Shown: positions 32,395 to 40,856 of the stretch, in pieces | Layout: the number at the start of each line of letters is the position of its first letter | Numbering within the stretch: the stretch's first letter is position 1 | Assembly (NCBI RefSeq): GCF_003261635.1 | Contig: NZ_QFXK01000029.1 | Span: 62,001-126,000 of the forward strand | Source of the DNA: Kribbella monticola | Lineage (GTDB): Bacteria > Actinomycetota > Actinomycetes > Propionibacteriales > Kribbellaceae | Direction of reading: 5' to 3' | Length of the DNA stretch: 64,000 bases | The notes under the pieces: generated by a model | What the model was told of the DNA's origin: nothing | The model's input: the letters and a program-made list of their open reading frames with translations, nothing else | The model's database searches: none | Position numbers and translations under genes: made by a program

Positions 32395-33960
32395 GTGCGC
32401 GAGACGTCTGGGGTGACCGCCCGGATCGCAGCGGCGATGACGCGCGCCCAGTCGGGAAATCCGGCCGAGGCCGCGAGCGACATCCGCGCGCTGCTGAGTG
32501 AACTCGGTCCGGAGCCGTCGAACGAACGCGCCGCCGCGGAGTACGTGCGAGCCGTCACGGCCCATTACCGCGCCGACTTCGAAGAGGCGCTGGACGCGGT
32601 GGACGGCTGCATCCGGGCGTCCCGGGCGATCGACGAACCGGGCTGGGAGGCGAACGCGCTCGCGCTGCGCATCGTCACGCTCATCCGGGCCGGCGAGGGC
32701 GGCGATTCGGTCGCCGACCTGGTCGCCGCCGAGAATGCGCTCTCCCAGACCCGTGACCGTGGTCTGGCCGGCTGGGCGCACACCGGACTCGGCTACGCCT
32801 ACGACCTGCTGCGGTTGTTCGAGTTGTGCATCCCGCACTTCGAACTCGCTGCCGAGGCCGACACCGATCCGCTCGGGCTGCCGGAGTCCCCCGCGATCAA
32901 CCGGCTCAACCTGGCCGAGTCGAACCTGCGCTGGGCGCACGAGATGGAACGGCTCGGCGACCCGGCGTACGACGAGGAGATCCGCCGCCGGCACGAAGAG
33001 GCGCGGCGCTGGGCGGGTGAGGCGATCGAGGTGATCGTCGGCGCGGATCTGATCGGGTACTGGCCGATGACCGGACGGATGTGGCTGGCGGCCTGCGACC
33101 GCGAGTCGGATCCGGCCGGCGCGGCGGTGATCCTGCGCGACTGCCGTGATCAGCTGGCCAAGCTCGGATCGATGGAGCTGGCCGCGATCGCAGGAGCCTA
33201 TCTCGCCAAGGCCTATGCGGCGCTCGGCCGGCTCGATGACGCGCTGGAGGCGGCCGACCGGGCCGGCACCGATCTCCCGCCGACGTCGGACCCGCCGGTC
33301 GAGGCGCTGGTCCGGCACACCGCAGTACAGATCGTTGCGGGCACAGGCGATTCCGGCGCTGCGATCGGTCTGCAGTACGCGCGAGCGATCACGCGCGGCT
33401 GGTGGGCCGAACGCCTCCGCGGCCTGTACGCCGTCCGCAGCGCGCTCGCGAACCACGAGCTCTCGATCCGGCACGACGCCGAGTGGCGAGCCGCGCGAGA
33501 AGATCCGCTGACGGGCGTCGGCAACCGGCGGGCGCTCGACGAGCGGATGTCGCTCGCCGTCGACTCGGGACGCTCGGTCGCCGTGATCGCCATCGACGTG
33601 GACAACCTCAAGATCGTCAACGACAGCCACGGGCACGCCTGCGGAGACGCAGTACTGCGCCGGGTCGCGCAGTTGCTCAGCGAGCAGTGCCGGGCCGAGG
33701 ACGTCGTGGCCCGGGCGGGCGGCGACGAGTTCGTCGTCGTCCTGGACAATCCCGACGAGCGCGGCGCCCGCGAACTGGTCGAGCGGATCAGGGCGACCGC
33801 CGAGCGAGTCGCAAGCACTGCTGTCGAGCCGTGGTTCATGATGCTCCGCCTCAGCATCGGCCACGCCACCAGCACCGACGGCACCCCGATCAGCGAGCTC
33901 CTCACCGAGGCCGACGCCCGCATGTACGCCGAGAAGCGCCGTCGCCGGTCGGCTCAGTAG
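32395..33960 (+). CDS. Soluble diguanylate cyclase with TPR-like N-terminus (copy 2)
   Basis: A 521-residue paralogue of the preceding gene with collinear similarity along its length (RIAAAMTRAQSG, AEYVRAVTAH, EEPGWEANAL-like DEPGWEANAL). GGDEF at about 442-446 is intact, with RxxD (RAED) five residues upstream. The GTG start at 32395 follows AAAGGAGG at ideal distance. The two cyclases are a tandem duplication and likely one transcript. The different N-terminal surface suggests distinct inputs. The last 7 bp overlap the end of the convergent methyltransferase gene. Confidence 0.88.
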   Translation: MRETSGVTARIAAAMTRAQSGNPAEAASDIRALLSELGPEPSNERAAAEYVRAVTAHYRADFEEALDAVDGCIRASRAIDEPGWEANALALRIVTLIRAGEGGDSVADLVAAENALSQTRDRGLAGWAHTGLGYAYDLLRLFELCIPHFELAAEADTDPLGLPESPAINRLNLAESNLRWAHEMERLGDPAYDEEIRRRHEEARRWAGEAIEVIVGADLIGYWPMTGRMWLAACDRESDPAGAAVILRDCRDQLAKLGSMELAAIAGAYLAKAYAALGRLDDALEAADRAGTDLPPTSDPPVEALVRHTAVQIVAGTGDSGAAIGLQYARAITRGWWAERLRGLYAVRSALANHELSIRHDAEWRAAREDPLTGVGNRRALDERMSLAVDSGRSVAVIAIDVDNLKIVNDSHGHACGDAVLRRVAQLLSEQCRAEDVVARAGGDEFVVVLDNPDERGARELVERIRATAERVASTAVEPWFMMLRLSIGHATSTDGTPISELLTEADARMYAEKRRRRSAQ

Positions 33961-35387
33961 GTCAAAAACCCTTCTGTGATGAGGGTTCTGATCTTCGGCA
34001 GGTACTCGGTGTGGACGTCGTCGCGCTCCAGCAGGCTGCCGAGCGCGTCGAGGATCTGGCCGACGCTGAGCTCACCGTCGCATGCTCCGACGAATCCGGC
34101 CAGCACGGTGTCGGCCTGCTCGGCTCTGCGCATCCCGCGCTGCCGTCGAAGCACGATCGTCGCGGGATCCTCGGCACCGGGCTGCCCGGCGGTCTCCTGG
34201 ACCACGTCGTCGGCGACCACGAGGTGCAGGCCGGTCAGATCGGCCGGCAATCCCTCACGGCGCTCGAACCGCTCGAGCACGGCCGGGCCGATCGGCTGCT
34301 CGATCTCGTACGGCCAGTCCTCGGCATCCAGGCTGCCGGGGAGATTCCGCAGGTTGATCCACCCCATCCCGATCGCCTCCACCCCTTGCTCGTCGAGCCA
34401 CCGCAGCCACGCGTCGTACCGGCTCGTGTACTCCGGCCGTCCGTGCAGCCCGGCGTCGCGCAACCACAACTCGACGTACTCCGCCGGATCCAGCTGCTCG
34501 CGCTGAACCGCCCAGGCCGCCCGATCCCCTGTCCAGGAAGCGATCCGCTGCTGCCAGTCCTCTCCTTTGATACACGTCCAGTTCGCGAGCAGCTGGCACC
34601 AGCCGCCTTCGGTCAGCTGCCCCGGCGCCTGCCGGACGAGCTGCTCGACCACCGAATCCCCCGCGAACCCGGTCTCCCGATAGGTCAGCCGCCCATCGCT
34701 CGGCGGCGCAATCACGTACGGCGGGTTGCTGACGATGAGGTCGAAGCGCTCGCCCGCGACCGGTTCGTAGAGACTACCTTCGCGGACATCCAGCTCGATC
34801 GCGTTCAGCGCGGCCGTCCAGCGGGTGAGCTGGAGTGCGCGGGGATTCACGTCCGTTGCGACTATGTGGTTGACGCGGTCGGTCAGGTGCAAGGCCTGGA
34901 TGCCGCAGCCGGTGCCCACGTCGAGCGCCTTCTCGGCCTTGATCGGAACGGTCAGCTTCACCAGGCTCAGACTCGCCGGCGCGATGCCGAGGACGTAGTC
35001 GGGCCGCATCGGCTCGCGGCGGCCGTCCAGTCCTGGCGTCAGGTCGGCGACCACCCACCACTGCCGCTCGTCTTCTGCATAAGGCCGGATGTCGACGGCA
35101 GCGGTCACCTCATCACCGTGTTGCTGGGTGATGCCTAAGGCAAGTAATTGCGGGAACGTCTGCGGAAACGCCTTACGGGCGGTCGTTTCCGGCACTGGTC
35201 GCTGCAAGAGGAAGAGCCGGATCATCGCATCGATCGGCTCGCCCGCGGCCGTTCTGCTCGCGGCGAGTGTCGTCTCGTTCCGCGCCAGCGCATTGTTGGC
35301 CTGGACACCCAACCGCTCGGCGACCCCATCGACCGTGTACTCGGCCGCGCCGAACTCGGCACGCAACTGCTCCGCTATCGCATCCAC
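33954..35387 (-). CDS. Class I SAM-dependent methyltransferase (HemK/RsmC-like core)
   Basis: A 477-residue protein starting at GTG 35387, preceded by GGGAGGATGGAG. The N-terminal 150 residues form an all-helical domain. The methyltransferase core has motif I ALDVGTGCGIQ, acidic IVATDVNPRAL and the NPPY motif (IVSNPPYVIAP), which marks methylation of amide or exocyclic amino nitrogens in proteins, RNA or DNA. A C-terminal region with WLRDAG and a helical end follows. The architecture is common in actinobacteria, but the substrate is not established. Divergent from the lipoprotein gene at 35520. Confidence 0.82.
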   Translation of the reverse strand: MDAIAEQLRAEFGAAEYTVDGVAERLGVQANNALARNETTLAASRTAAGEPIDAMIRLFLLQRPVPETTARKAFPQTFPQLLALGITQQHGDEVTAAVDIRPYAEDERQWWVVADLTPGLDGRREPMRPDYVLGIAPASLSLVKLTVPIKAEKALDVGTGCGIQALHLTDRVNHIVATDVNPRALQLTRWTAALNAIELDVREGSLYEPVAGERFDLIVSNPPYVIAPPSDGRLTYRETGFAGDSVVEQLVRQAPGQLTEGGWCQLLANWTCIKGEDWQQRIASWTGDRAAWAVQREQLDPAEYVELWLRDAGLHGRPEYTSRYDAWLRWLDEQGVEAIGMGWINLRNLPGSLDAEDWPYEIEQPIGPAVLERFERREGLPADLTGLHLVVADDVVQETAGQPGAEDPATIVLRRQRGMRRAEQADTVLAGFVGACDGELSVGQILDALGSLLERDDVHTEYLPKIRTLITEGFLTY

Positions 35388-35519
35388 GGCTCCATCCTCC
35401 CAGACGTCCCTGAGGTGGCTCCCAGAGTTATCCACAGGTTGCAGATTCGGGCCGACGGGAGCGGGTCCGATGCTGGCATATTCAAAGCATCAGAAGGTCG
35501 CAGCCGAAGGGAATGACGG

Positions 35520-36905
35520 ATGAAGATGCGTGCGGGGCTCGCCGTGGCCGCGGGCCTGGTGCTCGTGTCCGGATGCGGGGCATCAGGGCTGGAGACAGGC
35601 GCCGGGACGGTCGAGAAGAAGACGGCCGAGGCGTTCCTGACGACCGCCGAGTCGGCTTGGCACCGGCAGGTCGACGACGAGTCGAACAAGAACCTCAGCG
35701 CCGAGGCGCGCTGCTATTTCGTCACCGGTGCCGATGGCAACAAATCTCTGGGAACGGTCGCCTGCGGTCCGCTCCGCCGCCTGGGCAGTGCGGAGCGGCA
35801 GGTGTGGGACGTGGCCCGGATCGAGACAACAGGAGGGGACAAACCAGGGCTGGAGCTGCCCGAGGACGAGCCGTGGAAGATCTCCCAGGTCAGACCGGAC
35901 AGCAGCGAGCTCTGGCGTCCGGACGACAAGAAGGCTGCTGACGACGCGGACGTCCTGGCGGCGCCACCCGCGCCGGCTGCTCCGGCCGGCCTGACCCAGG
36001 TGAGCGACCAGAGCCAGACTTTCGATCTCAAGCCGGCGGGCGACAAACTCGTCGTACCGGACGGAACCCTTACGCTGAAAGGCATTGCTACCCCCGAGAC
36101 GATCGGCAGCGGTGCCGAGGTGCGGGCACCTGCCAGTGGTGAGAAGTTCATCGCCGCTGTGTTCGGCACTGCACCGACCATGGATCCCTTGACCGGGCGC
36201 GAGCTCGTCGATCCTGCGAGCGGCGACGCAAAGGCCGTTGCGACGAAGTGGACCGTCACAGTAGGCGGTCAGCAACGACCGGTGGACATCCTTCCCGATG
36301 CGGCCGGCTCGGCCGTCGTACCGGAGCGGACCTTGATCGCCTCGGTTCCGAAGGACGCCACCGAAGTGTTGCTGACAGCAACCAATGGACCGGTCGTCCA
36401 GACCCTGTCCCTGACCACCGGGAAGCGGACCAGCACGACCGCGGCAGCCTTCTACCGAACGGGAACGATGGCCACGCTGAACAAATCCGTCCCCACCAAG
36501 TCGATCACCCTTGGATACAGCTTCCGCAGCAAATTCTCGTATTCGCTGGGCCGGGCCGCCTTGATGCCCTGGGATCCCGCAGCCGGGTGGGCGCCGGACG
36601 GCCAGACGTGGATCCGGGTGGAGCTGAAATCGAGTCTGGAGTACACGTTCCTCCAGTACGACAAGTCATGGGCCGACCCGATGCTGACCGCCACCGCCGA
36701 CGGCACCTCGGTCGGGAAATCGGCCGGAGTCAACTCTCCGGAGGCCGACATCATCGCCATCGCAGTACCGGCCGGGGCCAAATCCGTCCAACTCAAGGCG
36801 CAGCCACGACTGAACTTCACCAGCAACAGTTTCAGCCCTCACAACTCACCCAAGTCAGGCACGGCCGTCTACCCAACTCTGACCGCCACAGCCACCTTCG
36901 GCTGA
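35520..36905 (+). CDS. Secreted lipoprotein of unknown function
   Basis: A 461-residue protein with lipobox LVSGC (Cys19). A first domain with two cysteines (ARCYFVTG...GTVACGPLRRLG) is followed by an Ala/Pro linker (APPAPAAPAG) and repeated beta-rich modules. Both TWTVTVGGQQ-like and YPTLTATATFG segments suggest Ig-like strands. AAGGGA lies before the ATG and CATATT about 40 bp upstream may be the -10 box. I do not recognise a family. Its stop is 7 bp from that of the convergent methyltransferase gene. Confidence 0.7.
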   Translation: MKMRAGLAVAAGLVLVSGCGASGLETGAGTVEKKTAEAFLTTAESAWHRQVDDESNKNLSAEARCYFVTGADGNKSLGTVACGPLRRLGSAERQVWDVARIETTGGDKPGLELPEDEPWKISQVRPDSSELWRPDDKKAADDADVLAAPPAPAAPAGLTQVSDQSQTFDLKPAGDKLVVPDGTLTLKGIATPETIGSGAEVRAPASGEKFIAAVFGTAPTMDPLTGRELVDPASGDAKAVATKWTVTVGGQQRPVDILPDAAGSAVVPERTLIASVPKDATEVLLTATNGPVVQTLSLTTGKRTSTTAAAFYRTGTMATLNKSVPTKSITLGYSFRSKFSYSLGRAALMPWDPAAGWAPDGQTWIRVELKSSLEYTFLQYDKSWADPMLTATADGTSVGKSAGVNSPEADIIAIAVPAGAKSVQLKAQPRLNFTSNSFSPHNSPKSGTAVYPTLTATATFG

Positions 36906-36912
36906 GGTGTGA

Positions 36913-37704
36913 TCAGCGGGCGGTCGTGTAAAGCACCGTGCCGGACTCGACGAACGCTTCTGGAGGGAGTTCGGCCAGTTGCCGCTCGGCATCCGCCAGG
37001 CATTCTGCGCGGAGGTCGGCCCCCAGCAGGGCGAGCCGCCGCGCCATCGCCCCGATGACCTGGGAGTGCGAGAGGAACTCCTGCGCCGTGGGGTGATGGT
37101 GGAACCGCTCGACGGTGATCTCAACCCGGCCGAAGTTCGCCGCTCTCAAGGCCGCCTCGAGCTCGACCGGGTCGGAGGTGACCGCATTGGACGGCATCTG
37201 CGGTGAGGGATCAGGCGGAGCGCCGTACTCGTCGATCACCCGCACCCAAACCTCGTACGCCGGATGCGGGTCGTGGCCGGACCAGGTCACCGCGGCGAAG
37301 GAACCACCAGGCGCCATCACCCGGCGTACCTCGGACAGAGCAGAAGGGAGATCAGGGAGATGGAACAACACGAACGGCATGACGACGGCGTCCAGACTCG
37401 CTTCGGCGAACGGCAGAGCCTGGACGTCGCCGACCACCCGGGCGAACCGGGCCGGCGCCTGGCGGAGCATCGCCTCGGTCAGATCGGCACCGATCACCCG
37501 CGCCTTCGGAGCGAGCTGCTCGAGGTGAGGCAGCAGCCGGCCCGGACCACAACCGAGCTCGGCGACGCGACGGGCTTCGTTCAGGTCGAGACGAGCCGCG
37601 ACCGCCCGCGCGTGCACGGCAAGGACGTCGGCCCACTTCCCGGCGTACGCGGTGGCGACAGTGGCGTAGTTCGCGCGGATCGCGGCGGTGACGGGTTCGG
37701 TCAT
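36913..37704 (-). CDS. Class I SAM-dependent methyltransferase (UbiE/COQ5 type)
   Basis: A 263-residue small-molecule methyltransferase. Motif I is VAELGCGPGRLLPHL, the acidic loop GADLTEAMLRQA, motif II VVGDVQALPFAEASLDAVVMPFVLFHLPD and motif III LSEVRRVMAPGGSFAAVTW. This layout is typical of the Methyltransf_11/UbiE group. The acceptor cannot be predicted. It lies 3 bp downstream of the DUF2785 gene and is probably expressed with it. Confidence 0.85.
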   Translation of the reverse strand: MTEPVTAAIRANYATVATAYAGKWADVLAVHARAVAARLDLNEARRVAELGCGPGRLLPHLEQLAPKARVIGADLTEAMLRQAPARFARVVGDVQALPFAEASLDAVVMPFVLFHLPDLPSALSEVRRVMAPGGSFAAVTWSGHDPHPAYEVWVRVIDEYGAPPDPSPQMPSNAVTSDPVELEAALRAANFGRVEITVERFHHHPTAQEFLSHSQVIGAMARRLALLGADLRAECLADAERQLAELPPEAFVESGTVLYTTAR

Positions 37705-37707
37705 CGA

Positions 37708-38502
37708 TCAGAAGTAGTACGGAGTCGCGGCGCGGAAGACGTCGACGAGCTTGACCTTGATCGCGTCGCGATGACGGACCCGGACCGCCGGCTTCTCGCG
37801 GTCCAGCAACACACCGTTGTCGACCATGGCGTAGACGACGCGCAGGGTGCGGAGGGTGTTGGAGGACTCGGGAGCGATACCGCCCACCGTGTGCATGCTG
37901 ATCGCGCGGACCGCGGGGTCCAGCCAGCTGGTCGCGTCCGCAGCGCTGAGGTCCGGCCGGGTCAGGGCGGCCGACAGGGCGAATCCGAGCCGGTCGTCCT
38001 CGAGATCCTGCATCACGTGGTCTGTGGGGGTCAGCAGACGCCCGATACCGAGCCGGAGCATCTCCACCGGCTCGACGGCGGGAACGAGCGCCAGGGAGCC
38101 CAGCAGGTCGCTGCCGTGGGCCATCGCGTGCAACCAGCCGAGCTTCGGGTCGTAGCCGCGCAGATCCTCCTCGGCGACGTACCAGCGCTCGAACGGCGGC
38201 ACCCAGGCCGGCTCGAAGACCCCGGCCGACACGATCGAGTCGAGGATCAGCGGCGCGAAGGTCCGCGCCTGGATCTCCTCGTCCCCGAACCGGCCCACCA
38301 TCTCGTCCCCGAGCGCCCGAAGCTGCTGGGTACTCAGCACTCCCTTCCCGATCCACGTCGCAAGCGTCGAGTACGCCTGCCCGTCCCGAACAGCGGGATC
38401 GGGCGACCGCAACATCCCCGACAGCTCACCCACCAGCTCAGCAAGCGGACGATCGGTCGGAACAGGAAAGCCATCGGCGCGAACCCGCGCCCAGTCGGTC
38501 AT
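37708..38502 (-). CDS. DUF2785 domain protein
   Basis: A 264-residue, helix-rich protein matching the DUF2785 pattern: AYSTLATWIGKGVL, the RGYDPKLGWLHAMAHGSDLLGSLA segment with conserved His residues, and LTPTDHVMQDLEDDRLGFA. The family has no assigned reaction; the conserved His/Asp residues could bind metal. Its gene is tightly coupled to the downstream methyltransferase gene (3 bp). Confidence 0.75.
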   Translation of the reverse strand: MTDWARVRADGFPVPTDRPLAELVGELSGMLRSPDPAVRDGQAYSTLATWIGKGVLSTQQLRALGDEMVGRFGDEEIQARTFAPLILDSIVSAGVFEPAWVPPFERWYVAEEDLRGYDPKLGWLHAMAHGSDLLGSLALVPAVEPVEMLRLGIGRLLTPTDHVMQDLEDDRLGFALSAALTRPDLSAADATSWLDPAVRAISMHTVGGIAPESSNTLRTLRVVYAMVDNGVLLDREKPAVRVRHRDAIKVKLVDVFRAATPYYF

Positions 38503-38572
38503 GCAGCGCAGGCTAGACGTTCACCAGGCCCACCCGCCACACAACTCGCACCCGACCCCCCAGGCAAAGGAA

Positions 38573-38611
38573 GCGGCCCGTGGTGCATCTGGTGGATGCC
38601 CCACGGGCCGC
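38573..38611 (-). terminator. Strong terminator hairpin after the ABC exporter operon
   Basis: GCGGCCCGTGG (38573-38583) pairs with CCACGGGCCGC (38601-38611); inside, GCATC pairs with GATGC around a 5-nt loop. The nearly continuous 16-bp stem lies about 108 nt past the permease stop on the minus strand. Confidence 0.7.
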
Positions 38612-38718
38612 AGCGACCAGGACCCCTCAGCCCGGCCGGGCCTTCATTCTCCCCCGCCACCGATCCCCAGCGGACCGACGGTCTTCCAACTACCTGTACC
38701 GCCTGCCGAACGCGAGGA

Positions 38719-39474
38719 TCAGGCGTCGCGCCTGCTGGCGCTGATCAGGGCGATCGTCAGCAACGCCGCCGCCCAGCCGGCGAAGTACAGCAGTGCCAGC
38801 CAGGGTCCCATGGCGTAGTCACCCTGGGACCCGGCCAGACCGAAGTCCTGACCCTGGTTCAGGAAGGAGCTGCCATTGGCGAACGGCGACCACTGAGCCA
38901 TGTCGTCGCCGACCTTCGGGATCAGGTTGAACAGGTTCTCCACCAGCAGCGGCCAGAGGATCAGGATCGCGATCGCGCCGGCGCTCTGCCGGATCAGGAT
39001 GCCGATCGCGACCGCGATGACGGCCGAGAGGGCGAAGATCAGGCCCTGCCCGGCCAGCAGCCGCCACTCGGCTGGGGTGTCGATGGACAGGTCGGCACCG
39101 CTGACGAACAGGTTGCCGATACCCCACGCCCCGAAGGACGCGATCAGACCGACGACACCGGCCAGGAAAGCGACCACCGCGGTCTTGCCCAGCAGCAGCG
39201 CGGTGCGCTGCGGCACGGCCTGGAAGCTGGTCCGGATGGTGCCGAAGCGGTACTCGGTGGTGACGGCCAGCGCTGCCATCACCATCATCACCATCTGGCT
39301 CAGCTGCGCCCCGGGCTGGGTGATGAAGATCGTGGCCCGCTGCTCGTCCGCGCCCTTGAGGAACCCGGTGGTCAGCGCTGCGAAGCCGATGGTCAGCACG
39401 GCGGCGACGATCATGCACCACCACGGGGAGCGGGTGGAGAAGAGCTTGATGCGCTCGACTGTGATCACCGACAT
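38719..39474 (-). CDS. ABC-2 type transporter permease
   Basis: A 251-residue membrane protein with about six hydrophobic segments, starting with a short cytosolic MSVITVERIKLFSTRSPWW. EYRFGTIRTSFQAVPQR in the first cytosolic loop is the pattern of ABC-2 permeases such as those of the bacitracin/daunorubicin export type. It begins 1 bp after the ATPase gene and should form the channel for it. Substrate unknown; lipids, peptides or drugs are all possible. No regulator is encoded nearby. Confidence 0.85.
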   Translation of the reverse strand: MSVITVERIKLFSTRSPWWCMIVAAVLTIGFAALTTGFLKGADEQRATIFITQPGAQLSQMVMMVMAALAVTTEYRFGTIRTSFQAVPQRTALLLGKTAVVAFLAGVVGLIASFGAWGIGNLFVSGADLSIDTPAEWRLLAGQGLIFALSAVIAVAIGILIRQSAGAIAILILWPLLVENLFNLIPKVGDDMAQWSPFANGSSFLNQGQDFGLAGSQGDYAMGPWLALLYFAGWAAALLTIALISASRRDA

Positions 39475-39475
39475 G

Positions 39476-40477
39476 TCAGTTGTCCTCCTTCGGCCCGGCG
39501 GCCACCTCGGCGCCGGAGACCGGCGGAACCGCGGTCACGTCGGTGACTGCGGCAATCTCGTCGTGCGCGTGGTACTGGACCGAGTCGCCGGTCATCTGCA
39601 TGAACGCCGCTTCCAGCGAGCCACGCTGCAAGGTCAGCTCGTGCAGCACGATGCCCTCCGCGGCGGCGGCCTCACCGATCTGGTCGGTGGTGGTGTCGCC
39701 CTCGACGAACAACACCTTGCCCTGGTCCTCGACGTCCTCGATCCGGGTCACCAGCTGCTGCTGGTTGAGAACGCCCTGGAGCTGGTCGAGTTGCGGGCTG
39801 CGGACCTTCACGGTCGTGCCGCTCGCGCGGTCGACGAACTCGGTGGTGGTGCTCTGCGCGATCAGCTTGCCGCGGCCGATCACGATCAGCTCTTCGGCGG
39901 TCAGCGCCATCTCGGACAACAGGTGGCTGGAGACCAGCACGGTCCGGCCCTCGTCGGCCAGGCGGTGCATGAAGGTCCGGATCCAGACGATGCCCTCGGG
40001 GTCGAGTCCGTTGACCGGCTCGTCGAAGAGCAGGATCTCCGGGTCGCCGAGCAGGGCGCCGGCGATGCCGAGGCGCTGTGACATACCCAGCGAGTAGGCC
40101 CCGGCGCGCTTGTTCGCGACCGAGGTGAGGCCGACCATCTCCAGGGCCTTGTCGACACTCGACTTCGGCAGCTTGTTGGAGGCGGCCATCCAGGCGAGAT
40201 GTGCCCGGGCCGAACGGTTCGGGTGCACCCACTTGGCGTCCAGCAGGGCGCCGATCTTGGTCAGCGGCTGCCGCAGGTCGCGGTAGTGCTGGCCGTCGAT
40301 GCGGACGTCGCCGGAGGTGGGGGTGTCGAGTCCCAGGATCATCCGCATGGTGGTGGACTTGCCGGCCCCGTTCGGGCCGAGGAAGCCGGTCACCTTGCCG
40401 GGCTTCACCTCGAAAGACAGGTTGTCAACGGCAACAGTTGCGCCGTATCGCTTGGTGAGGCCTTTTGCCTCGATCAT
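39476..40477 (-). CDS. ABC transporter ATP-binding protein (drug/lipid export type)
   Basis: A 333-residue ATPase starting at ATG 40477 after GAGGAG. Walker A GPNGAGKST, Q-loop region, signature YSLGMSQRLG, Walker B ILLFDEPVNGLDP and the H-loop VSSHLLSEM are all present. The LGMSQR signature and a C-terminal extension of about 110 residues place it with DrrA/BcrA-type exporters. It pairs with the ABC-2 permease gene 1 bp downstream. A palindrome about 290 bp upstream may control the pair. Confidence 0.9.
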   Translation of the reverse strand: MIEAKGLTKRYGATVAVDNLSFEVKPGKVTGFLGPNGAGKSTTMRMILGLDTPTSGDVRIDGQHYRDLRQPLTKIGALLDAKWVHPNRSARAHLAWMAASNKLPKSSVDKALEMVGLTSVANKRAGAYSLGMSQRLGIAGALLGDPEILLFDEPVNGLDPEGIVWIRTFMHRLADEGRTVLVSSHLLSEMALTAEELIVIGRGKLIAQSTTTEFVDRASGTTVKVRSPQLDQLQGVLNQQQLVTRIEDVEDQGKVLFVEGDTTTDQIGEAAAAEGIVLHELTLQRGSLEAAFMQMTGDSVQYHAHDEIAAVTDVTAVPPVSGAEVAAGPKEDN

Positions 40478-40765
40478 CGCCGTACTCCTCGTTCGGTGGC
40501 GCGCCAGTGAATCCTCGGGCGGGCTGTTGCTATCAGTATCGAGGCCAGGTCGGGTCATCACATCGGACCCCGGGCGGATCCGGTGTGTCCACCTCTGGGT
40601 GGATTCTGCCGTTGCCACCCTGGACCCCGCCATCGGTTAACTCCCTGACCCGCCCCCGACGATCCCTCACTCGCAAGGCTCACGCATCAGCCGAAAGTAG
40701 ACGGCTGCCGGTCGAAAGTCAGACAGACGATAGCGGTCCAGCGACCAGACCGCCCGTGGAAATCC

Positions 40766-40775
40766 TTGTATACAA
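40766..40775. promoter_or_regulatory. Palindrome TTGTATACAA upstream of the ABC exporter genes
   Basis: A perfect 10-bp palindrome between the end of hppA and the ABC operon. AT-rich palindromes of this form are typical of GntR-type operators, which often control such exporters. It is far (about 290 bp) from the ATPase start, so the link is uncertain. Confidence 0.3.
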
Positions 40776-40783
40776 AGCGCAAA

Positions 40784-40810
40784 GCCCGCCGGAGAGATTC
40801 TCCGACGGGC
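40784..40810 (-). terminator. Terminator hairpin downstream of hppA
   Basis: GCCCG-C-CGGAGA pairs with TCTCCG-A-CGGGC with one internal mismatch and a GAT loop. It lies 46 nt past the hppA stop on the minus strand. Confidence 0.7.
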
Positions 40811-40856
40811 CTTGCGGTCACTGCTGAGTGCTGTTTGTCCTGACCTGCTGGTCAGA

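Noticed and set aside
35428..35436. Perfect DnaA box TTATCCACA
   Set aside because: A single box between a methyltransferase and a lipoprotein gene, without a cluster of boxes, AT-rich unwinding element or dnaA/dnaN nearby, does not make an origin.
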